Of a stretch of DNA of 64,000 nt, positions 29,042 to 39,164 are shown in pieces. The notes below the pieces were generated by a model that searched no databases, was not told the DNA's origin, and saw only the letters and a list, made by a program, of their open reading frames with translations. Where the stretch lies: the NCBI RefSeq assembly GCF_009469595.2, contig NZ_SSXV01000005.1, forward strand, positions 124,001 through 188,000, written 5' to 3'. Numbering within the stretch: the first letter of the stretch is position 1; the number at the start of each line of letters is the position of its first letter. This DNA comes from Thauera sp. 2A1. Lineage in GTDB: Bacteria > Pseudomonadota > Gammaproteobacteria > Burkholderiales > Rhodocyclaceae. A program made the position numbers and the translations under genes.

Positions 29042-30178
29042 TCAGTCGCCCTTCAGATCCAGGATCGCACGCACGATCTTGCGCCGGCCCACGGCGCGCC
29101 GCGCCAGGTTCTCGCTCTCGCCGGTCGCTTCCAGCCACTCGACGAGGCGCGTGAGGGCGTTGCGGGTGGTGGTCGGATCGCGGCAGTTGGCAAGGAAGAT
29201 CATCTGGATCTTCTGCACCGGGTCGGACACGTAGATGCCGAAAGGCGCCGCGACGATGGTCGCGTCGGGGAAGCCCAACTGGCGCATCGCCTGCGTCTCG
29301 GTCACGTTCTTCAGGCAGGCAACCAGGTGCAGCGGCCCGGCCGGCCTCTCGCGGCGCCTGACCACCTTGCCGAGGATCAGGTGATCCTGCAGGAAGGGCT
29401 GACCCACCATCTCGCGCGCGGCGGCAACGCCGAAAGCCCCTGGCAGGCCATGGCAGATCGTCAGCAGCGCGGTGCCGGCCCGGGCCCATAACCAGCCGCC
29501 GCCGAATTCCACTGCGCCGAACTCGGCAAGACCACGGCCCAGCGCTTCCTGCATCGCCTGCTTCCGATGCGCAAAATCCAGCCGACTCCAGTCGAGCGGC
29601 GTACCGTAGGCGAAGCGGCCCTTGCGCACCTCGCGTCCGCCCAGCTTCACCAGGCCGGCGACCGCCTCGCGCAGAGCCTCCCGGCTGCGGGCGACGATCT
29701 CGTCGGCATCGGCTGTCGCCGACGAAGTGGGATTGAGTTCGCCGAACCAGGTCTGGAAGCTCGCATCGCGGGCGAGTTCCGCCTTGTCCTTGGGCACGCC
29801 CTGCACATCGATGATGCGCACCACCTTGAGCCGCGCGGGTCCATCGTTCCATGCCTGCTGGAACTCGGCATGGCACACGCCGATGCCCCCGGCCGGCGCC
29901 CAGCCCGCCTCGCCGGTGTACAGCGCCAGCACGATGTCGGCCTTGCGCACTTCCTCGAGCGACTTCTCCCATGCGGTCTCGAGGTCGCCCTGGGCTTGAT
30001 CGGGCGCATTGTCCGAAATCCACACCTCGAACAGCGGTTCACCGCACAGCGTCTCGACGCTCAGTTCGCGCTGCAGCCGCTTGCGCACCTCGGTCATCGA
30101 GATGCGCCCGTCGCCCTGCCGCACCGTGGACGCGCAGCGGCTCGAGATCATCACCCGGATCTTGCGGAAATCTGCCAT
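29042..30178 (-). CDS. DUF4062-domain protein
   Basis: 378 residues. The N-terminus carries the DUF4062 pattern: IRVMISSRCAS near residue 8, a central ADIVLALYTGEAGWA near residue 85, then a helix with EFQQAW. DUF4062 has a TIR-like fold and normally sits at the N-terminus of large STAND NTPases linked to signalling or defence. Here the domain is followed only by about 220 unassigned residues, with no P-loop. GAGG lies 8 bases before the ATG. It lies beyond the icd terminator, so it has its own promoter. Confidence 0.65.
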   Translation of the reverse strand: MADFRKIRVMISSRCASTVRQGDGRISMTEVRKRLQRELSVETLCGEPLFEVWISDNAPDQAQGDLETAWEKSLEEVRKADIVLALYTGEAGWAPAGGIGVCHAEFQQAWNDGPARLKVVRIIDVQGVPKDKAELARDASFQTWFGELNPTSSATADADEIVARSREALREAVAGLVKLGGREVRKGRFAYGTPLDWSRLDFAHRKQAMQEALGRGLAEFGAVEFGGGWLWARAGTALLTICHGLPGAFGVAAAREMVGQPFLQDHLILGKVVRRRERPAGPLHLVACLKNVTETQAMRQLGFPDATIVAAPFGIYVSDPVQKIQMIFLANCRDPTTTRNALTRLVEWLEATGESENLARRAVGRRKIVRAILDLKGD

Positions 30179-30238
30179 TGGATAGGCCTCACGAGCGCGA
30201 CCCGGCCATCTTCGAGCCAGGGCAGCAAGCCAAGCGAA

Positions 30239-30275
30239 AAAGGCCGGCGAACCGGTTTCCGGTTCGCCGGCCTTT
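30239..30275 (-). terminator. Intrinsic terminator of icd
   Basis: Perfect 17-bp stem (AAAGGCCGGCGAACCGG and its complement) with a 3-base loop. In the leftward direction it is followed by a run of T (the + strand shows GAAAAA before it), starting 32 bp after the icd stop. Strong rho-independent terminator. Confidence 0.9.
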
Positions 30276-30306
30276 GCCGACAGTTGCGGGTTTCAACCCG
30301 GCAGGA

Positions 30307-32544
30307 TCAGGCGCGTGCCGCCTGCAGGATGGCGTTGAGCGTGGCGCTCGGACGCATCACCGCCTTGCACTTCTCGGCGTCGGCCTTGTAGTAGCCACCG
30401 ATATCGACCGCCTTGCCCTGGACTTCGGACAGCTCGGTGACGATCTTCTGCTCGTTCTCCGCAAGCGCCTTGGCGAGCGGGGCGAACTTGCCCGCCAGTT
30501 CGGCATCCTCGCTCTGCGCCGCCAGGCGTTCGGCCCAGAACTTGGCCAGGTAGAACTGGCTGCCGCGGTTGTCGAGGTGGCCGGTCTTGGGCGAGGGCGA
30601 CTTGTTCTCGTCGAGCAGCTTGCCGGTGGCCTCGTCCAGGGTCTTGGCCAGCAGCTTGGCGCGGGCGTTGCCGGTCTTGATGCCGAGGTCTTCCAGCGAC
30701 ACCGCCAGGGCGAGGAATTCGCCCAGCGAATCCCAGCGCAGGTGGTTCTCCTGGGTGAGCTGCTGCACATGCTTGGGCGCCGAACCGCCGGCACCGGTCT
30801 CGTACATGCCGCCACCGGCCATCAGCGGGACGATGGACAGCATCTTGGCCGAGGTGCCCAGCTCCATGATCGGGAACAGATCGGTCAGGTAGTCGCGCAG
30901 GATGTTGCCGGTCACCGAGATGGTGTCGAGGCCGCGGACCACACGCTCCAGGGTGTAACGCATCGCACGCACCTGCGACATGATCTGGATGTCGAGGCCG
31001 CTGGTGTCGTGATCCTTGAGGTAGGTCTTGACCTTCTTGATCAGCTCGTTCTCGTGCGGACGGTAGGGGTCGAGCCAGAAGATCGCCGGCATGCCCGAGT
31101 TGCGCGCGCGGGTGACGGCGAGCTTGACCCAGTCGCGGATCGGCGCGTCCTTGACCTGGCACATGCGCCAGATATCGCCGGCTTCGACGTTCTGCGCCAG
31201 CAGCACTTCGCCGGTGGCGAGGTCGGTGATGTTGGCGACGCCGTCCTCGGAGATCTCGAAGGTCTTGTCGTGCGAGCCGTACTCTTCCGCCTTCTGCGCC
31301 ATCAGGCCGACGTTCGGCACCGTGCCCATCGTGCGCGGGTCGAAATTGCCATGCCATTTGCAGAAATTGATCATCTCCTGGTAAATGCGGGCAAAGGTCG
31401 ACTCGGGCATCACGCACTTGCTGTCGTACTGCTTGCCGTCGGCACCCCACATCTTGCCGCCCTGGCGGATCATCGCCGGCATCGACGCGTCCACGATGAT
31501 GTCGTTGGGCGAGTGGAAGTTGGTGATGCCCTTGGCCGAGTCGACCATCGCGAGCGCCGGGCGGTGCTCCTGGCAGGCGTGCAGGTCGCGGATGATCTCG
31601 TCGCGCTTGGATTCGGGCAGGGTCTTGATCTTGTCGTACAGGTCGACCATGCCGTTGTTGACGTTGATGCCGAGCTCGTCGAACAGCTTGCCGTGCTTCT
31701 CGAAAGCGTCCTTGTAGTAGATCTTCACGCAGTGGCCGAAGACGATCGGGTGCGAGACCTTCATCATCGTCGCCTTGACGTGCAGCGAGAACAGGATGCC
31801 GGCCTCGCGGCAGTCCTCCAGCTCACGCTCGTAGAACTCGCACAGCGCCTTCTTGCTCATGAACATCGAGTCGATGATCTCGCCGTCCAGCAGCGCGACC
31901 TTGGGCTTGAGCACGATCGTCTTGCCCGACTTGGTGATGAGCTCCATCTTGACGTCGCGCGCGCGGTCGAGCGTCATCGACTTCTCGCCATGGTAGAAGT
32001 CGCCGTGGTGCATGTGCGAGACGTGGGTCTGCGACCACTGCTTCCACTCGCCCATGGAGTGCGGGTGCTTCTTGGCGAAGTTCTTGACGGCGGCGGGGGC
32101 TCGGCGGTCGGAGTTGCCCTCGCGCAGCACGGGGTTGACCGCGGAACCGAGGCACTTGCCGTAGCGCGCGCGGATTTCCTTTTCCTGGTCGGTCTTGGGA
32201 TCTTCCGGGTAGTCCGGGATCTTGTAGCCCTTTTCCTGCAGTTCCTTGACGCAGGCCTTGAGCTGCGCGACCGAGGCGCTGATGTTGGGCAGCTTGATGA
32301 TGTTGGCGTCGGGGTCGAGGGTCTTCTTGCCCAGTTCGGAGAGCGTGTCCGGCACGCGCTGGTCTTCGCTCAGGAACTCGGGAAACTCCGCCAGCACGCG
32401 GGCCGACACCGAGATGTCGGCTTTCTCGATTTCAACGCCCGCGGGACCGGTGAAGGTCCGGATGATGGGCAGGAACGCGCACGTCGCGAGCAGCGGAGCT
32501 TCGTCGGTGAGCGTGTAGATGATCTTGGATTTCCCGGCAACCAT
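30307..32544 (-). CDS. icd: Monomeric NADP-dependent isocitrate dehydrogenase
   Basis: 745 residues, the length of the monomeric IDH family (about 740), which is unrelated in size to the 416-residue E. coli enzyme. Converts isocitrate to 2-oxoglutarate and CO2 in the TCA cycle while making NADPH. Conserved substrate and metal segments are recognisable ([52 protein letters not shown]). GAGGGG lies 6 bases before the ATG. A strong terminator follows, so it is a single-gene unit. Confidence 0.96.
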   Translation of the reverse strand: MVAGKSKIIYTLTDEAPLLATCAFLPIIRTFTGPAGVEIEKADISVSARVLAEFPEFLSEDQRVPDTLSELGKKTLDPDANIIKLPNISASVAQLKACVKELQEKGYKIPDYPEDPKTDQEKEIRARYGKCLGSAVNPVLREGNSDRRAPAAVKNFAKKHPHSMGEWKQWSQTHVSHMHHGDFYHGEKSMTLDRARDVKMELITKSGKTIVLKPKVALLDGEIIDSMFMSKKALCEFYERELEDCREAGILFSLHVKATMMKVSHPIVFGHCVKIYYKDAFEKHGKLFDELGINVNNGMVDLYDKIKTLPESKRDEIIRDLHACQEHRPALAMVDSAKGITNFHSPNDIIVDASMPAMIRQGGKMWGADGKQYDSKCVMPESTFARIYQEMINFCKWHGNFDPRTMGTVPNVGLMAQKAEEYGSHDKTFEISEDGVANITDLATGEVLLAQNVEAGDIWRMCQVKDAPIRDWVKLAVTRARNSGMPAIFWLDPYRPHENELIKKVKTYLKDHDTSGLDIQIMSQVRAMRYTLERVVRGLDTISVTGNILRDYLTDLFPIMELGTSAKMLSIVPLMAGGGMYETGAGGSAPKHVQQLTQENHLRWDSLGEFLALAVSLEDLGIKTGNARAKLLAKTLDEATGKLLDENKSPSPKTGHLDNRGSQFYLAKFWAERLAAQSEDAELAGKFAPLAKALAENEQKIVTELSEVQGKAVDIGGYYKADAEKCKAVMRPSATLNAILQAARA

Positions 32545-32783
32545 TGTTTCCCCTCAGTTCTGGTCTTGTAGTAGTGACCCGATGGCGGCGTATTATCGCC
32601 CAACTTGCGAGGTACGGCGGCGATGTACGGTGGCGCGCTTGCGGTCGGCGGGAACATACCACGCATCGCGATGCGCCGCAGCCAGCACGGCTGCCGATAT
32701 CGCCGTCGCGGGCCTCTGGACCGGCGCTCGCCGTCTGGCGGCCGCGGCGCGGATGCCGGGCTGAAACGGGATCTTCTGAAGAA

Positions 32784-32868
32784 TGGTGCCTTGGGCGAGA
32801 CTCGAACTCGCACGGCTTTCGCCACTACCCCCTCAAGATAGCGTGTCTACCAATTTCACCACCAAGGC
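32784..32868 (-). tRNA. tRNA-Leu (anticodon GAG)
   Basis: Class II tRNA of 85 bases including the encoded CCA. Acceptor GCCTTGG pairs with CCAAGGC; D-loop contains AATTGGTAGA; the anticodon stem-loop is CTATC-TTGAGGG-GGTAG, giving anticodon GAG (reads CUU/CUC); a long variable arm follows; T-loop is GTTCGAGTC. Confidence 0.95.
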
Positions 32869-32949
32869 TTCGGCACCTGCTCCGCGCAGCCGGCGTTGCG
32901 CCGGGTGATGTGCGTCAGCGACGCAGCGGAGGGTGCGAAAAGGGGGCGG

Positions 32950-32980
32950 ATTATAGCCGGGAACGGGCGGCGCCCGTCAA
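32950..32980 (-). promoter_or_regulatory. Likely promoter of tRNA-Leu
   Basis: In the leftward direction TTGACG (32975-32980) is followed, after 19 bp, by a perfect TATAAT (32950-32955). Transcription would start near 32943, about 75 bases before the mature tRNA 5' end. The spacer is slightly longer than optimal. A small stem ACGGGC/GCCCGT (32963-32977) lies within it. Confidence 0.5.
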
Positions 32981-33224
32981 GCCGGGCGGAGCCGGCGTTC
33001 CGAAGTCATCTTTTGTCTCGGATACACACCCCAGGATGCGCGTCATCTTCATTCAAGCGCGTGTTTCTGCGCCAGATGGAAGACGGAAGATTTCAGATTT
33101 ATTGCGCAATTTGCGAAAATGCCTCGTTACCTTCATCCCCTTGAACGGCGAGCCGGCTTGCCGCCCGTGCCAGTCCGGCCCTCCGCCATGCGCGAAAACC
33201 CCGTGTTTTCGCCGAGCCCCCACC
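32981..33224. other. Non-coding region upstream of the phosphate permease
   Basis: The 356-bp gap between tRNA-Leu and the permease holds the tRNA promoter (annotated separately) at its left. The rest is comparatively AT-rich around 33010-33120 and contains the octamer palindrome TTGCGCAA. I see no credible ORF, no clear Pho box and no good -35/-10 pair for the permease. Confidence 0.5.
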
Positions 33225-34700
33225 ATGACCTCATTCATCAGCGGCCTCGACCCCTGGCTCCTCCTGAGCCTCATCCTGGCCCTGGCCTTCGTGCTGGCCT
33301 TCGAGTTCATCAACGGTTTCCATGACACCGCCAACGCCGTCGCCACGGTGATCTACACCCGGGCGATGCCGCCTTACGTCGCAGTGATCGCCTCGGGCTG
33401 CTTCAATTTTCTCGGCGTGCTGCTGGGGGGCGTGGGCGTCGCCTACGCCATCGTGCATCTGCTGCCCGTCGAGCTGCTGATCGACACCGACACCGGGCGC
33501 GGGCTGGCGATGGTGTTCTCGCTGCTCACCGCGGCAATCGCATGGAACCTGGGTACCTGGTACTTCGGCATCCCCGCCTCAAGTTCGCACACCCTGATCG
33601 GCTCCATCCTCGGTGTCGGCCTCGCCAATGCGGTGATCAGCGGCATTCCGGTGGCCGACGGCGTGAATTGGCAGAAGGCGATCGACATCGCCCTGTCACT
33701 GGTGGTGTCGCCGGTCGTCGGCTTCGTGGTCGCCGGCCTGATCCTGATCGGCCTGAAGTGGTTCAAGCCGCATTCGTCCATGCACAAGACGCCAGAATAC
33801 CGGCTGGGTGACGTCGGCAAGAAGCATCCGCCGTTCTGGAACCGGCTCATCCTGGTGCTGTCGGCGATGGGGATGAGCTTCGTGCACGGTTCGAACGACG
33901 GCCAGAAAGGCATCGGCCTCATCATGCTGGTGCTGATCGGCATCGTGCCCGCGCATTTCGTGCTGAACCTCGACAGCACCGGTTACGACATCAACCGCAG
34001 CCGCGACGCCGCCGTTCACCTGAGCGAGTTCTACGAGCGCAACGCGATGGCGCTGACCGACTACCTGGCGCTCGGCAAGTCCAACGGTACCGACCTGCCG
34101 GCCAAGTTCCGCTGCGACCCCAAGCAGACCGAGATCACCATCGCCGCGCTGAGGCGCGACCTCGAGGGCGTGCGCGATTTCAACGAGATGCCGCCGCAGG
34201 CAAGGGTGGACGTGCGGCGCTACCTGCTGTGCCTCGACGACACCGCGCGCAAGGTGTCCAAACTCGCCTACCTGCCCGCGTCGGAGCGCAAGGACCTTTC
34301 CAACCTGCGCAAGGACCTCACGCACTCCACCGAATACGCTCCCTTCTGGGTGGTCCTCGCCGTGGCCGCGGCGCTGGGCATCGGCACGATGATCGGCTGG
34401 AAACGCGTGGTGCTGACAGTGGGCGAGAAAATCGGCCGGCAGGGCATGACCTACTCTCAGGGCATGAGCGCGCAGATCACCGCGGTGATGGCGATCGGCC
34501 TCGCCAACGTGTATTCGCTGCCGGTGTCCACCACCCACGTGCTGTCATCCGGTGTGGCCGGCACGATGGTCGCGAACCGCAGTGGCCTGCAACGCCAGAC
34601 GGTGACCCATATCCTGCTCGCCTGGGTGCTGACCCTGCCCGCCGCCATCTCGCTGGCAGCCGGTCTCTACTGGGCCGCGCACCGCGTCTTCATCGGCTGA
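33225..34700 (+). CDS. pit: PitA-family inorganic phosphate permease
   Basis: 491 residues. Inner-membrane H+-coupled transporter of metal-phosphate. The two inverted signature repeats are present: FINGFHDTANAVATVI near the N-terminus and the later VHGSNDGQKGIG; the C-terminal half has GLANVYSLPVSTTHVLSS. About ten hydrophobic helices, interrupted by a cytosolic domain of about 110 residues (about 255-370), as in E. coli PitA. Start at the ATG giving a short hydrophilic lead; no strong ribosome site precedes it. Confidence 0.92.
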   Translation: MTSFISGLDPWLLLSLILALAFVLAFEFINGFHDTANAVATVIYTRAMPPYVAVIASGCFNFLGVLLGGVGVAYAIVHLLPVELLIDTDTGRGLAMVFSLLTAAIAWNLGTWYFGIPASSSHTLIGSILGVGLANAVISGIPVADGVNWQKAIDIALSLVVSPVVGFVVAGLILIGLKWFKPHSSMHKTPEYRLGDVGKKHPPFWNRLILVLSAMGMSFVHGSNDGQKGIGLIMLVLIGIVPAHFVLNLDSTGYDINRSRDAAVHLSEFYERNAMALTDYLALGKSNGTDLPAKFRCDPKQTEITIAALRRDLEGVRDFNEMPPQARVDVRRYLLCLDDTARKVSKLAYLPASERKDLSNLRKDLTHSTEYAPFWVVLAVAAALGIGTMIGWKRVVLTVGEKIGRQGMTYSQGMSAQITAVMAIGLANVYSLPVSTTHVLSSGVAGTMVANRSGLQRQTVTHILLAWVLTLPAAISLAAGLYWAAHRVFIG

Positions 34701-34721
34701 GACGCAGCCCGAATCCGCGCT

Positions 34722-35030
34722 TCAACTGCCTTCGCCGTCGCGGGTGCGCACCTCGCGGATGATCTCGCCCTCGATCACCAGGCCGCCGGGCGGGTTGTCG
34801 CGCATCTGCTTGCGCAGCTTGCGCGACGTCCACCACAGGTAGGCCCACACGATCGCGCCGACGCTCACCACCACGGCGAACAACACCACCGAGAAGGTGA
34901 GCGCGAGCGCAAACACCGCCACCGCGCCGATCCCGGCGATGATCTTCTGTACCAGCGAGGGCGGTTGCGCCCTGCTGCGCGCGAAAGCCTGGAAGAGGCC
35001 GGCAAGCCTGTCGTCCTTGAACATCGTCAT
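34722..35030 (-). CDS. Small membrane protein
   Basis: 102 residues with one long or two adjacent hydrophobic helices (about 28-70) and a charged C-terminal tail. Probably an inner-membrane protein with a cytosolic tail. No family name is recognised. Convergent with the phosphate permease gene, 21 bp away. Confidence 0.65.
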   Translation of the reverse strand: MTMFKDDRLAGLFQAFARSRAQPPSLVQKIIAGIGAVAVFALALTFSVVLFAVVVSVGAIVWAYLWWTSRKLRKQMRDNPPGGLVIEGEIIREVRTRDGEGS

Positions 35031-35130
35031 CCTCTATGCGGTCGCTGCAAGGCTGCAACGCTCCGATGATTCTTCAGAGCATGCCACGACGCGAAAGATT
35101 CCCGCGCGCAGCGCATGCAGGTTCCGATGC

Positions 35131-36981
35131 CTATCGGCTCCAGCGCCCGCGCCCGCCGTTCTTCGCCCGGTACATCGCGCGGTCCGCGGCATTGACGAGC
35201 GCCTCGACCGAGTCGCCGTCGACCGGAAAGCGCGCGATGCCGACGCTGCATCCGACCTGCAGGCTGCGTTCCTCCACGAGGAACGGCTGCGACAACTGCT
35301 CCACCACCTGCGCAGCCGCCCGCTCGCCGCCGGCCTCGACGTCCTCGCCCTGCATCACGGCGATGAACTCGTCGCCGCCAATGCGCGCCACCGTGTCTTC
35401 ATCGCGAAACACGCCGAGCAGGCGATGCGCAACCTGGCGCAGCAGCAGGTCGCCAATTTCGTGACCGAATCCGTCATTCACCGGCTTGAAGCGATCGAGA
35501 TCGATGAACAACACCGCCACGCTGGACTGGTGGCGCCGGGCATGGCGCAGCATGCCGTCCAGGCGGTCGGCAAACAGGGCGCGGTTGGGCAGGCCGGTGA
35601 GGCGGTCGAAGTTCGCCTGACGCCAGATGTCGTCGTCCCTGCGCCGGCGCTCGGTGACGTCGGTGATCAGCGCGACACGGTGGCGGACGTCGCCGCTTGC
35701 GTTGCGCAGCGTGGAGATCACCGCGTGGCCGGTATAGCTCGTACCCCCCGCGCGCACGCCTTCGAAATCGCCCTCCCAATGCCCCGAGCTCGACGGTGCG
35801 GACAATTCGCTCATGGCGCGATCCAGCGTGCGACCGCGCGACAGCAGGAACACCGGGCGCTTTTCCACCTCCTCCTGGGTGAAGCCGGTGATCGCCGAAA
35901 AGGCGGGATTGACGTTGACGATGCGGTTGTCGGCATCGACCACCACCAGCCCTTCATCCATGTGCTCGAGCACGCTGCGATAGTGCTCCTCGCGCTCGCC
36001 CAGCCGCCGCACGGCATGTTCGTAGCGCTTGAGCGCAATCAGCAGCGCGGCGATCGCGAACACGAACAGGCCGGATGCCGCCACCACGCGCATCAGCGTG
36101 CCGCTGCGCTGCGCGCGCAGCGGCGCCAGCGCCGGCTCCAGCGCAATGCCGGACAACATCACCAGGCCCGACGGCAGCCTGGTCCAGCCGTACAGGCGAA
36201 GCACGCCATCGACCGCCCCATGGGTCACGTAGTGTCCCTCGATGCGCTCCGGATGCAGCCTGTACTCACGTTCGCCGGGTGCCTGCTTGGCAAGGTGCTC
36301 GTTGACGTTGAGCGTGCGCAACAGCACGTAGCCGTCGCCATCGAGCAGGGTCAGCGTGTCGAGCGGGTTCGCCTCGAAGCGCAACAGCCGCGAGGACCAC
36401 GCTTCGGGCGAGACGGCCAGCGCCGCCACGCCCTCGAAGCGTCCGTCATGGCGTATGGAGCGCGCGATCTGGATGGACCACTTCTTGCTGAGTCGCCCGA
36501 TCACCGGCCGGGCGATGACGAGGCGGTCCTCGTCGGTCGCAGCCAGGGTGCGGAAATACTCGCGGTCGCCCAGGTAATTGCGCGGCGCCGCGCCCAACGA
36601 GGAATAGGCGAGATAGCCATCCGCCCCGATCACGAAGGCCTGCAGCAGCAGGTCCGAGGACATCGCCGCCTTGATGATGCGGCCCTGCAGGCTCAGGTCG
36701 GCAGCCGACTCGGCACCCGCCGTCTGCAGGGCGCGCAGGGCGAGATCGAATCGCCCGATCGCACCTTCCACCGCCTCGCCGGCAGCCCGCGCCTGGATGA
36801 TCGCCTGTACACGCAGCCGCTCCATCGTGTCCTGCTCGGCGTTGCGCATGTCCCTCAACATGTCGTACCAGCCCACCCCGAGGGCGATGACGCCGGCAAC
36901 GGCGATCCCCAACCGTATCGCATGCAGCGGCCGCCGCACTTGCCAGTGAAGAAGTCGTTCAAGCAGAGGGGATTGAGGCAT
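35131..36981 (-). CDS. Membrane-bound diguanylate cyclase (Cache-PAS-GGDEF)
   Basis: 616 residues. Two membrane helices (about 22-40 and 300-320) enclose a periplasmic double-Cache-type sensor with YLGDREYFRTL. A PAS domain (about 340-455) and a GGDEF domain (about 460-616) with intact IGGDEFIA follow. Makes c-di-GMP from two GTP; no EAL domain, so cyclase activity only. Start at MPQSPLL is chosen because it places the first membrane helix near the N-terminus. No partner gene adjoins. Confidence 0.9.
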   Translation of the reverse strand: MPQSPLLERLLHWQVRRPLHAIRLGIAVAGVIALGVGWYDMLRDMRNAEQDTMERLRVQAIIQARAAGEAVEGAIGRFDLALRALQTAGAESAADLSLQGRIIKAAMSSDLLLQAFVIGADGYLAYSSLGAAPRNYLGDREYFRTLAATDEDRLVIARPVIGRLSKKWSIQIARSIRHDGRFEGVAALAVSPEAWSSRLLRFEANPLDTLTLLDGDGYVLLRTLNVNEHLAKQAPGEREYRLHPERIEGHYVTHGAVDGVLRLYGWTRLPSGLVMLSGIALEPALAPLRAQRSGTLMRVVAASGLFVFAIAALLIALKRYEHAVRRLGEREEHYRSVLEHMDEGLVVVDADNRIVNVNPAFSAITGFTQEEVEKRPVFLLSRGRTLDRAMSELSAPSSSGHWEGDFEGVRAGGTSYTGHAVISTLRNASGDVRHRVALITDVTERRRRDDDIWRQANFDRLTGLPNRALFADRLDGMLRHARRHQSSVAVLFIDLDRFKPVNDGFGHEIGDLLLRQVAHRLLGVFRDEDTVARIGGDEFIAVMQGEDVEAGGERAAAQVVEQLSQPFLVEERSLQVGCSVGIARFPVDGDSVEALVNAADRAMYRAKNGGRGRWSR

Positions 36982-37227
36982 CCGGGTCGTTTCGCGAAGT
37001 TGCGGCCCCTTGCGGGTCCGGCACACCATTCTTGGCCGGCCGAGCGCCGGAATGCAGGATGCTACACCGCACTGCCGCCCTCGCGCCGCACCGCCATTCG
37101 ACACATGAGGAAACAATGCCTCACGACTGCGCGGGAGCTTTCATGCCGCACCCATGTTCCAATCTGGCAACCGAAAGGAACGGAACGGATCCGTCCGGCC
37201 GGTGCAACGACCAACAAGGAGAACGCC

Positions 37228-37467
37228 ATGAATACGCGCAAGCTCATTCCTGCCCTGCTGATCGCCGCAGCCTCGATCACTGCGACCGGCTGCGCCACCT
37301 GGGACAACATGTCCTCGCGCGAAAAGAGCGCTGCCACCGGTGCTGCGGTCGGTGGTGTGGCTGGTGCCGTCGTCACCGACGGCGGCATCCTCGGTACCGT
37401 CGGGGGTGCCGCGGTCGGCGGCCTGATCGGCGACCAACTCGGCAAGGACAAGGATCGCCGCCGCTGA
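37228..37467 (+). CDS. Small glycine-zipper lipoprotein (OsmB-like)
   Basis: 79 residues. Signal peptide with lipobox ATGC (Cys21), then a Gly/Ala-rich glycine zipper (about 38-70: GAAVGGVAGAVV and GGAAVGGLIGDQLG) and a basic tail. Glycine-zipper 2TM lipoproteins sit in the outer membrane and are often stress-induced. AAGGAG precedes the ATG. A strong terminator follows, so it is a single-gene unit. Confidence 0.85.
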   Translation: MNTRKLIPALLIAAASITATGCATWDNMSSREKSAATGAAVGGVAGAVVTDGGILGTVGGAAVGGLIGDQLGKDKDRRR

Positions 37468-37514
37468 CGCGGTTTCGCCACGGGCCTGCGGGCGCTTCCG
37501 GCAACATCTGCCTC

Positions 37515-37551
37515 ACGGCGAACCCCGCCACACGCGGGGTTCGCCGTTTTT
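37515..37551 (+). terminator. Intrinsic terminator of the glycine-zipper lipoprotein gene
   Basis: A 14-bp perfect stem (ACGGCGAACCCCGC and its complement) with loop CACAC, ending in TTTTT (37547-37551). It starts 48 bp after the stop codon. Confidence 0.92.
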
Positions 37552-37633
37552 GCGTGCGGCCGCCCGCCACTTGCGCCGGCAGGCTGGACCATGGGCCGGG
37601 CGCCATACACCCATTCTCACAAAGATTCTTTGC

Positions 37634-37662
37634 TTGAACCGGAATCCGCTCAGGTTTAAAGT
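37634..37662 (+). promoter_or_regulatory. Possible sigma70 promoter of ccoG
   Basis: TTGAAC (37634-37639) and TAAAGT (37657-37662) are 17 bp apart, about 70 bp before ccoG and past the preceding terminator. Each box matches four of six consensus bases. A run of eight A and further AT-rich DNA follows. I found no convincing FNR site. Confidence 0.45.
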
Positions 37663-37730
37663 CGTAAAAAAAATACTTCTTTAATACCGGCTGACGGCGG
37701 CATCCGCTGCGGGCAGCCTGGCCCAACGAC

Positions 37731-39164
37731 ATGCCCCCAATGCCAGAACCGTCCAGATCGCAGCGCGTCATCCCGATCCAGCCACTCTACGCCGCCGAAC
37801 CCAAGGTCTATCCACGCAGCGTCAAAGGCCTCTTCCAGCGCTGGCGCTGGGTCTTCCTGTGGCTGACGCAGATCGTCTTCTACGGCCTGTGCTGGCTGCC
37901 CTGGAACGGCCGCCAGGCCGTGCTGTTCGACCTCGATACCCGGCGCTTCTACGTCTTCGACCTCGTGCTGTGGCCGCAGGACACGATCTACCTGGCGGTG
38001 CTGCTGGTGCTGTCGGCACTGGCGCTGTTCCTGTTCACTACCGTGGCGGGCCGCCTGTGGTGCGGCTACACCTGTCCGCAGACGGTCTATACGGAAATCT
38101 TCCTGTGGCTGGAGAAGCTGGTCGAAGGCGACCGCCCCAAGCGCATCAAGCTCGACGCCGCACCCTGGTCAGCGCGCAAGCTCGGCATCAAGGGCAGCAA
38201 GCACCTGCTGTGGCTGCTGGTGTCGCTATGGACGGGCTTCACCTTCGTCGGCTACTTCACGCCCATCCGCGAGCTGTCGCAAGCCGTGCTGAGCTTCTCG
38301 CAAAGCGGCTGGGAGACGTTCTGGATCCTGTTCTACGCCGGCGCCACCTATGGCAACGCCGGTTTCATGCGCGAGCAGATGTGCAAGTACATCTGCCCCT
38401 ACGCCCAGTTCCAGTTCGTCATGTTCGACCCCGACACGCTGATCGTCGCCTACGACGAAAAGCGCGGCGAACCGCGCGGCGGCCGCTCGAAGAAGCTGGC
38501 CGCAGCAGCGACAGCCGCCCCGGACCCGAAGAGCCAGGGAGACTGCGTCGATTGCGGCATCTGCGTGCAGGTGTGTCCCACCGGCATCGACATCCGCGAC
38601 GGCCTGCAACTGGAATGCATCGGCTGCGCCGCCTGCATCGACGCCTGCGACCAGGTCATGGACAAGATCAGCCAGCCGCGTGGCCTGATCCGCTACTCGA
38701 CGGAAAACGCCGTCAAGCAGCAATTCACGCACGCGACCATCCTGCGCCGTACGCTGCGGCCGCGGGTGCTGATCTACAGCGCCATCTTCTTGTCGCTGCT
38801 GGGTGCCACGGTAGGGTCGCTCGCGACCCGCGTCCCGCTCAAGCTCGACATCCAGCGCGACCGCGCGGCGCTCGCCACCGAAACCGCAGAAGGCGCCATC
38901 GAGAACACCTTCCGCCTGCAACTGATCAACGCCAGCGAGAAGACGCGCATCTACCGCGTCGCCATCGACGGCCTGGAAGGCATCCACCTTGCCCAGCCGC
39001 TCGACGTGGAAGTCGCCCCCGCCGCCACCGCATCTGCGACCGCCCGCGTGCAGCTCGAGCCCGGTTCCGCCGCGTCGGGTTCGCATCCGGTACGCTTCAT
39101 CGCGACGGATACGACCGACCCTGCAGTCAGCGTCACTGAAAAGGCGAAGTTCTGGATCCCGTGA
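37731..39164 (+). CDS. ccoG: Cytochrome c oxidase accessory protein CcoG (RdxA/FixG)
   Basis: 477 residues. Membrane iron-sulfur protein needed for Cu(I) delivery to cbb3-type oxidase. Four or five N-terminal helices with CGYTCPQ and CKYICPYAQFQ, then two [4Fe-4S] ferredoxin motifs CVDCGICVQVCP and CIGCAACIDAC (about 270-310), a further helix (about 340) and a C-terminal Ig-like domain. The ccoNOQP genes are not in this window. An alternative ATG lies 9 bases downstream; no strong ribosome site distinguishes them. Overlaps the PAS gene by 4 bases. Confidence 0.94.
   Translation: MPPMPEPSRSQRVIPIQPLYAAEPKVYPRSVKGLFQRWRWVFLWLTQIVFYGLCWLPWNGRQAVLFDLDTRRFYVFDLVLWPQDTIYLAVLLVLSALALFLFTTVAGRLWCGYTCPQTVYTEIFLWLEKLVEGDRPKRIKLDAAPWSARKLGIKGSKHLLWLLVSLWTGFTFVGYFTPIRELSQAVLSFSQSGWETFWILFYAGATYGNAGFMREQMCKYICPYAQFQFVMFDPDTLIVAYDEKRGEPRGGRSKKLAAAATAAPDPKSQGDCVDCGICVQVCPTGIDIRDGLQLECIGCAACIDACDQVMDKISQPRGLIRYSTENAVKQQFTHATILRRTLRPRVLIYSAIFLSLLGATVGSLATRVPLKLDIQRDRAALATETAEGAIENTFRLQLINASEKTRIYRVAIDGLEGIHLAQPLDVEVAPAATASATARVQLEPGSAASGSHPVRFIATDTTDPAVSVTEKAKFWIP

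Noticed and set aside
29851..32571. Long rightward open frame opposite icd
   Set aside because: Shadow of the monomeric isocitrate dehydrogenase gene; composition biased and without family motifs.
37634..37652. FNR box before ccoG
   Set aside because: TTGAA is present but the second half does not match ATCAA; ordinary -35 similarity explains it better.
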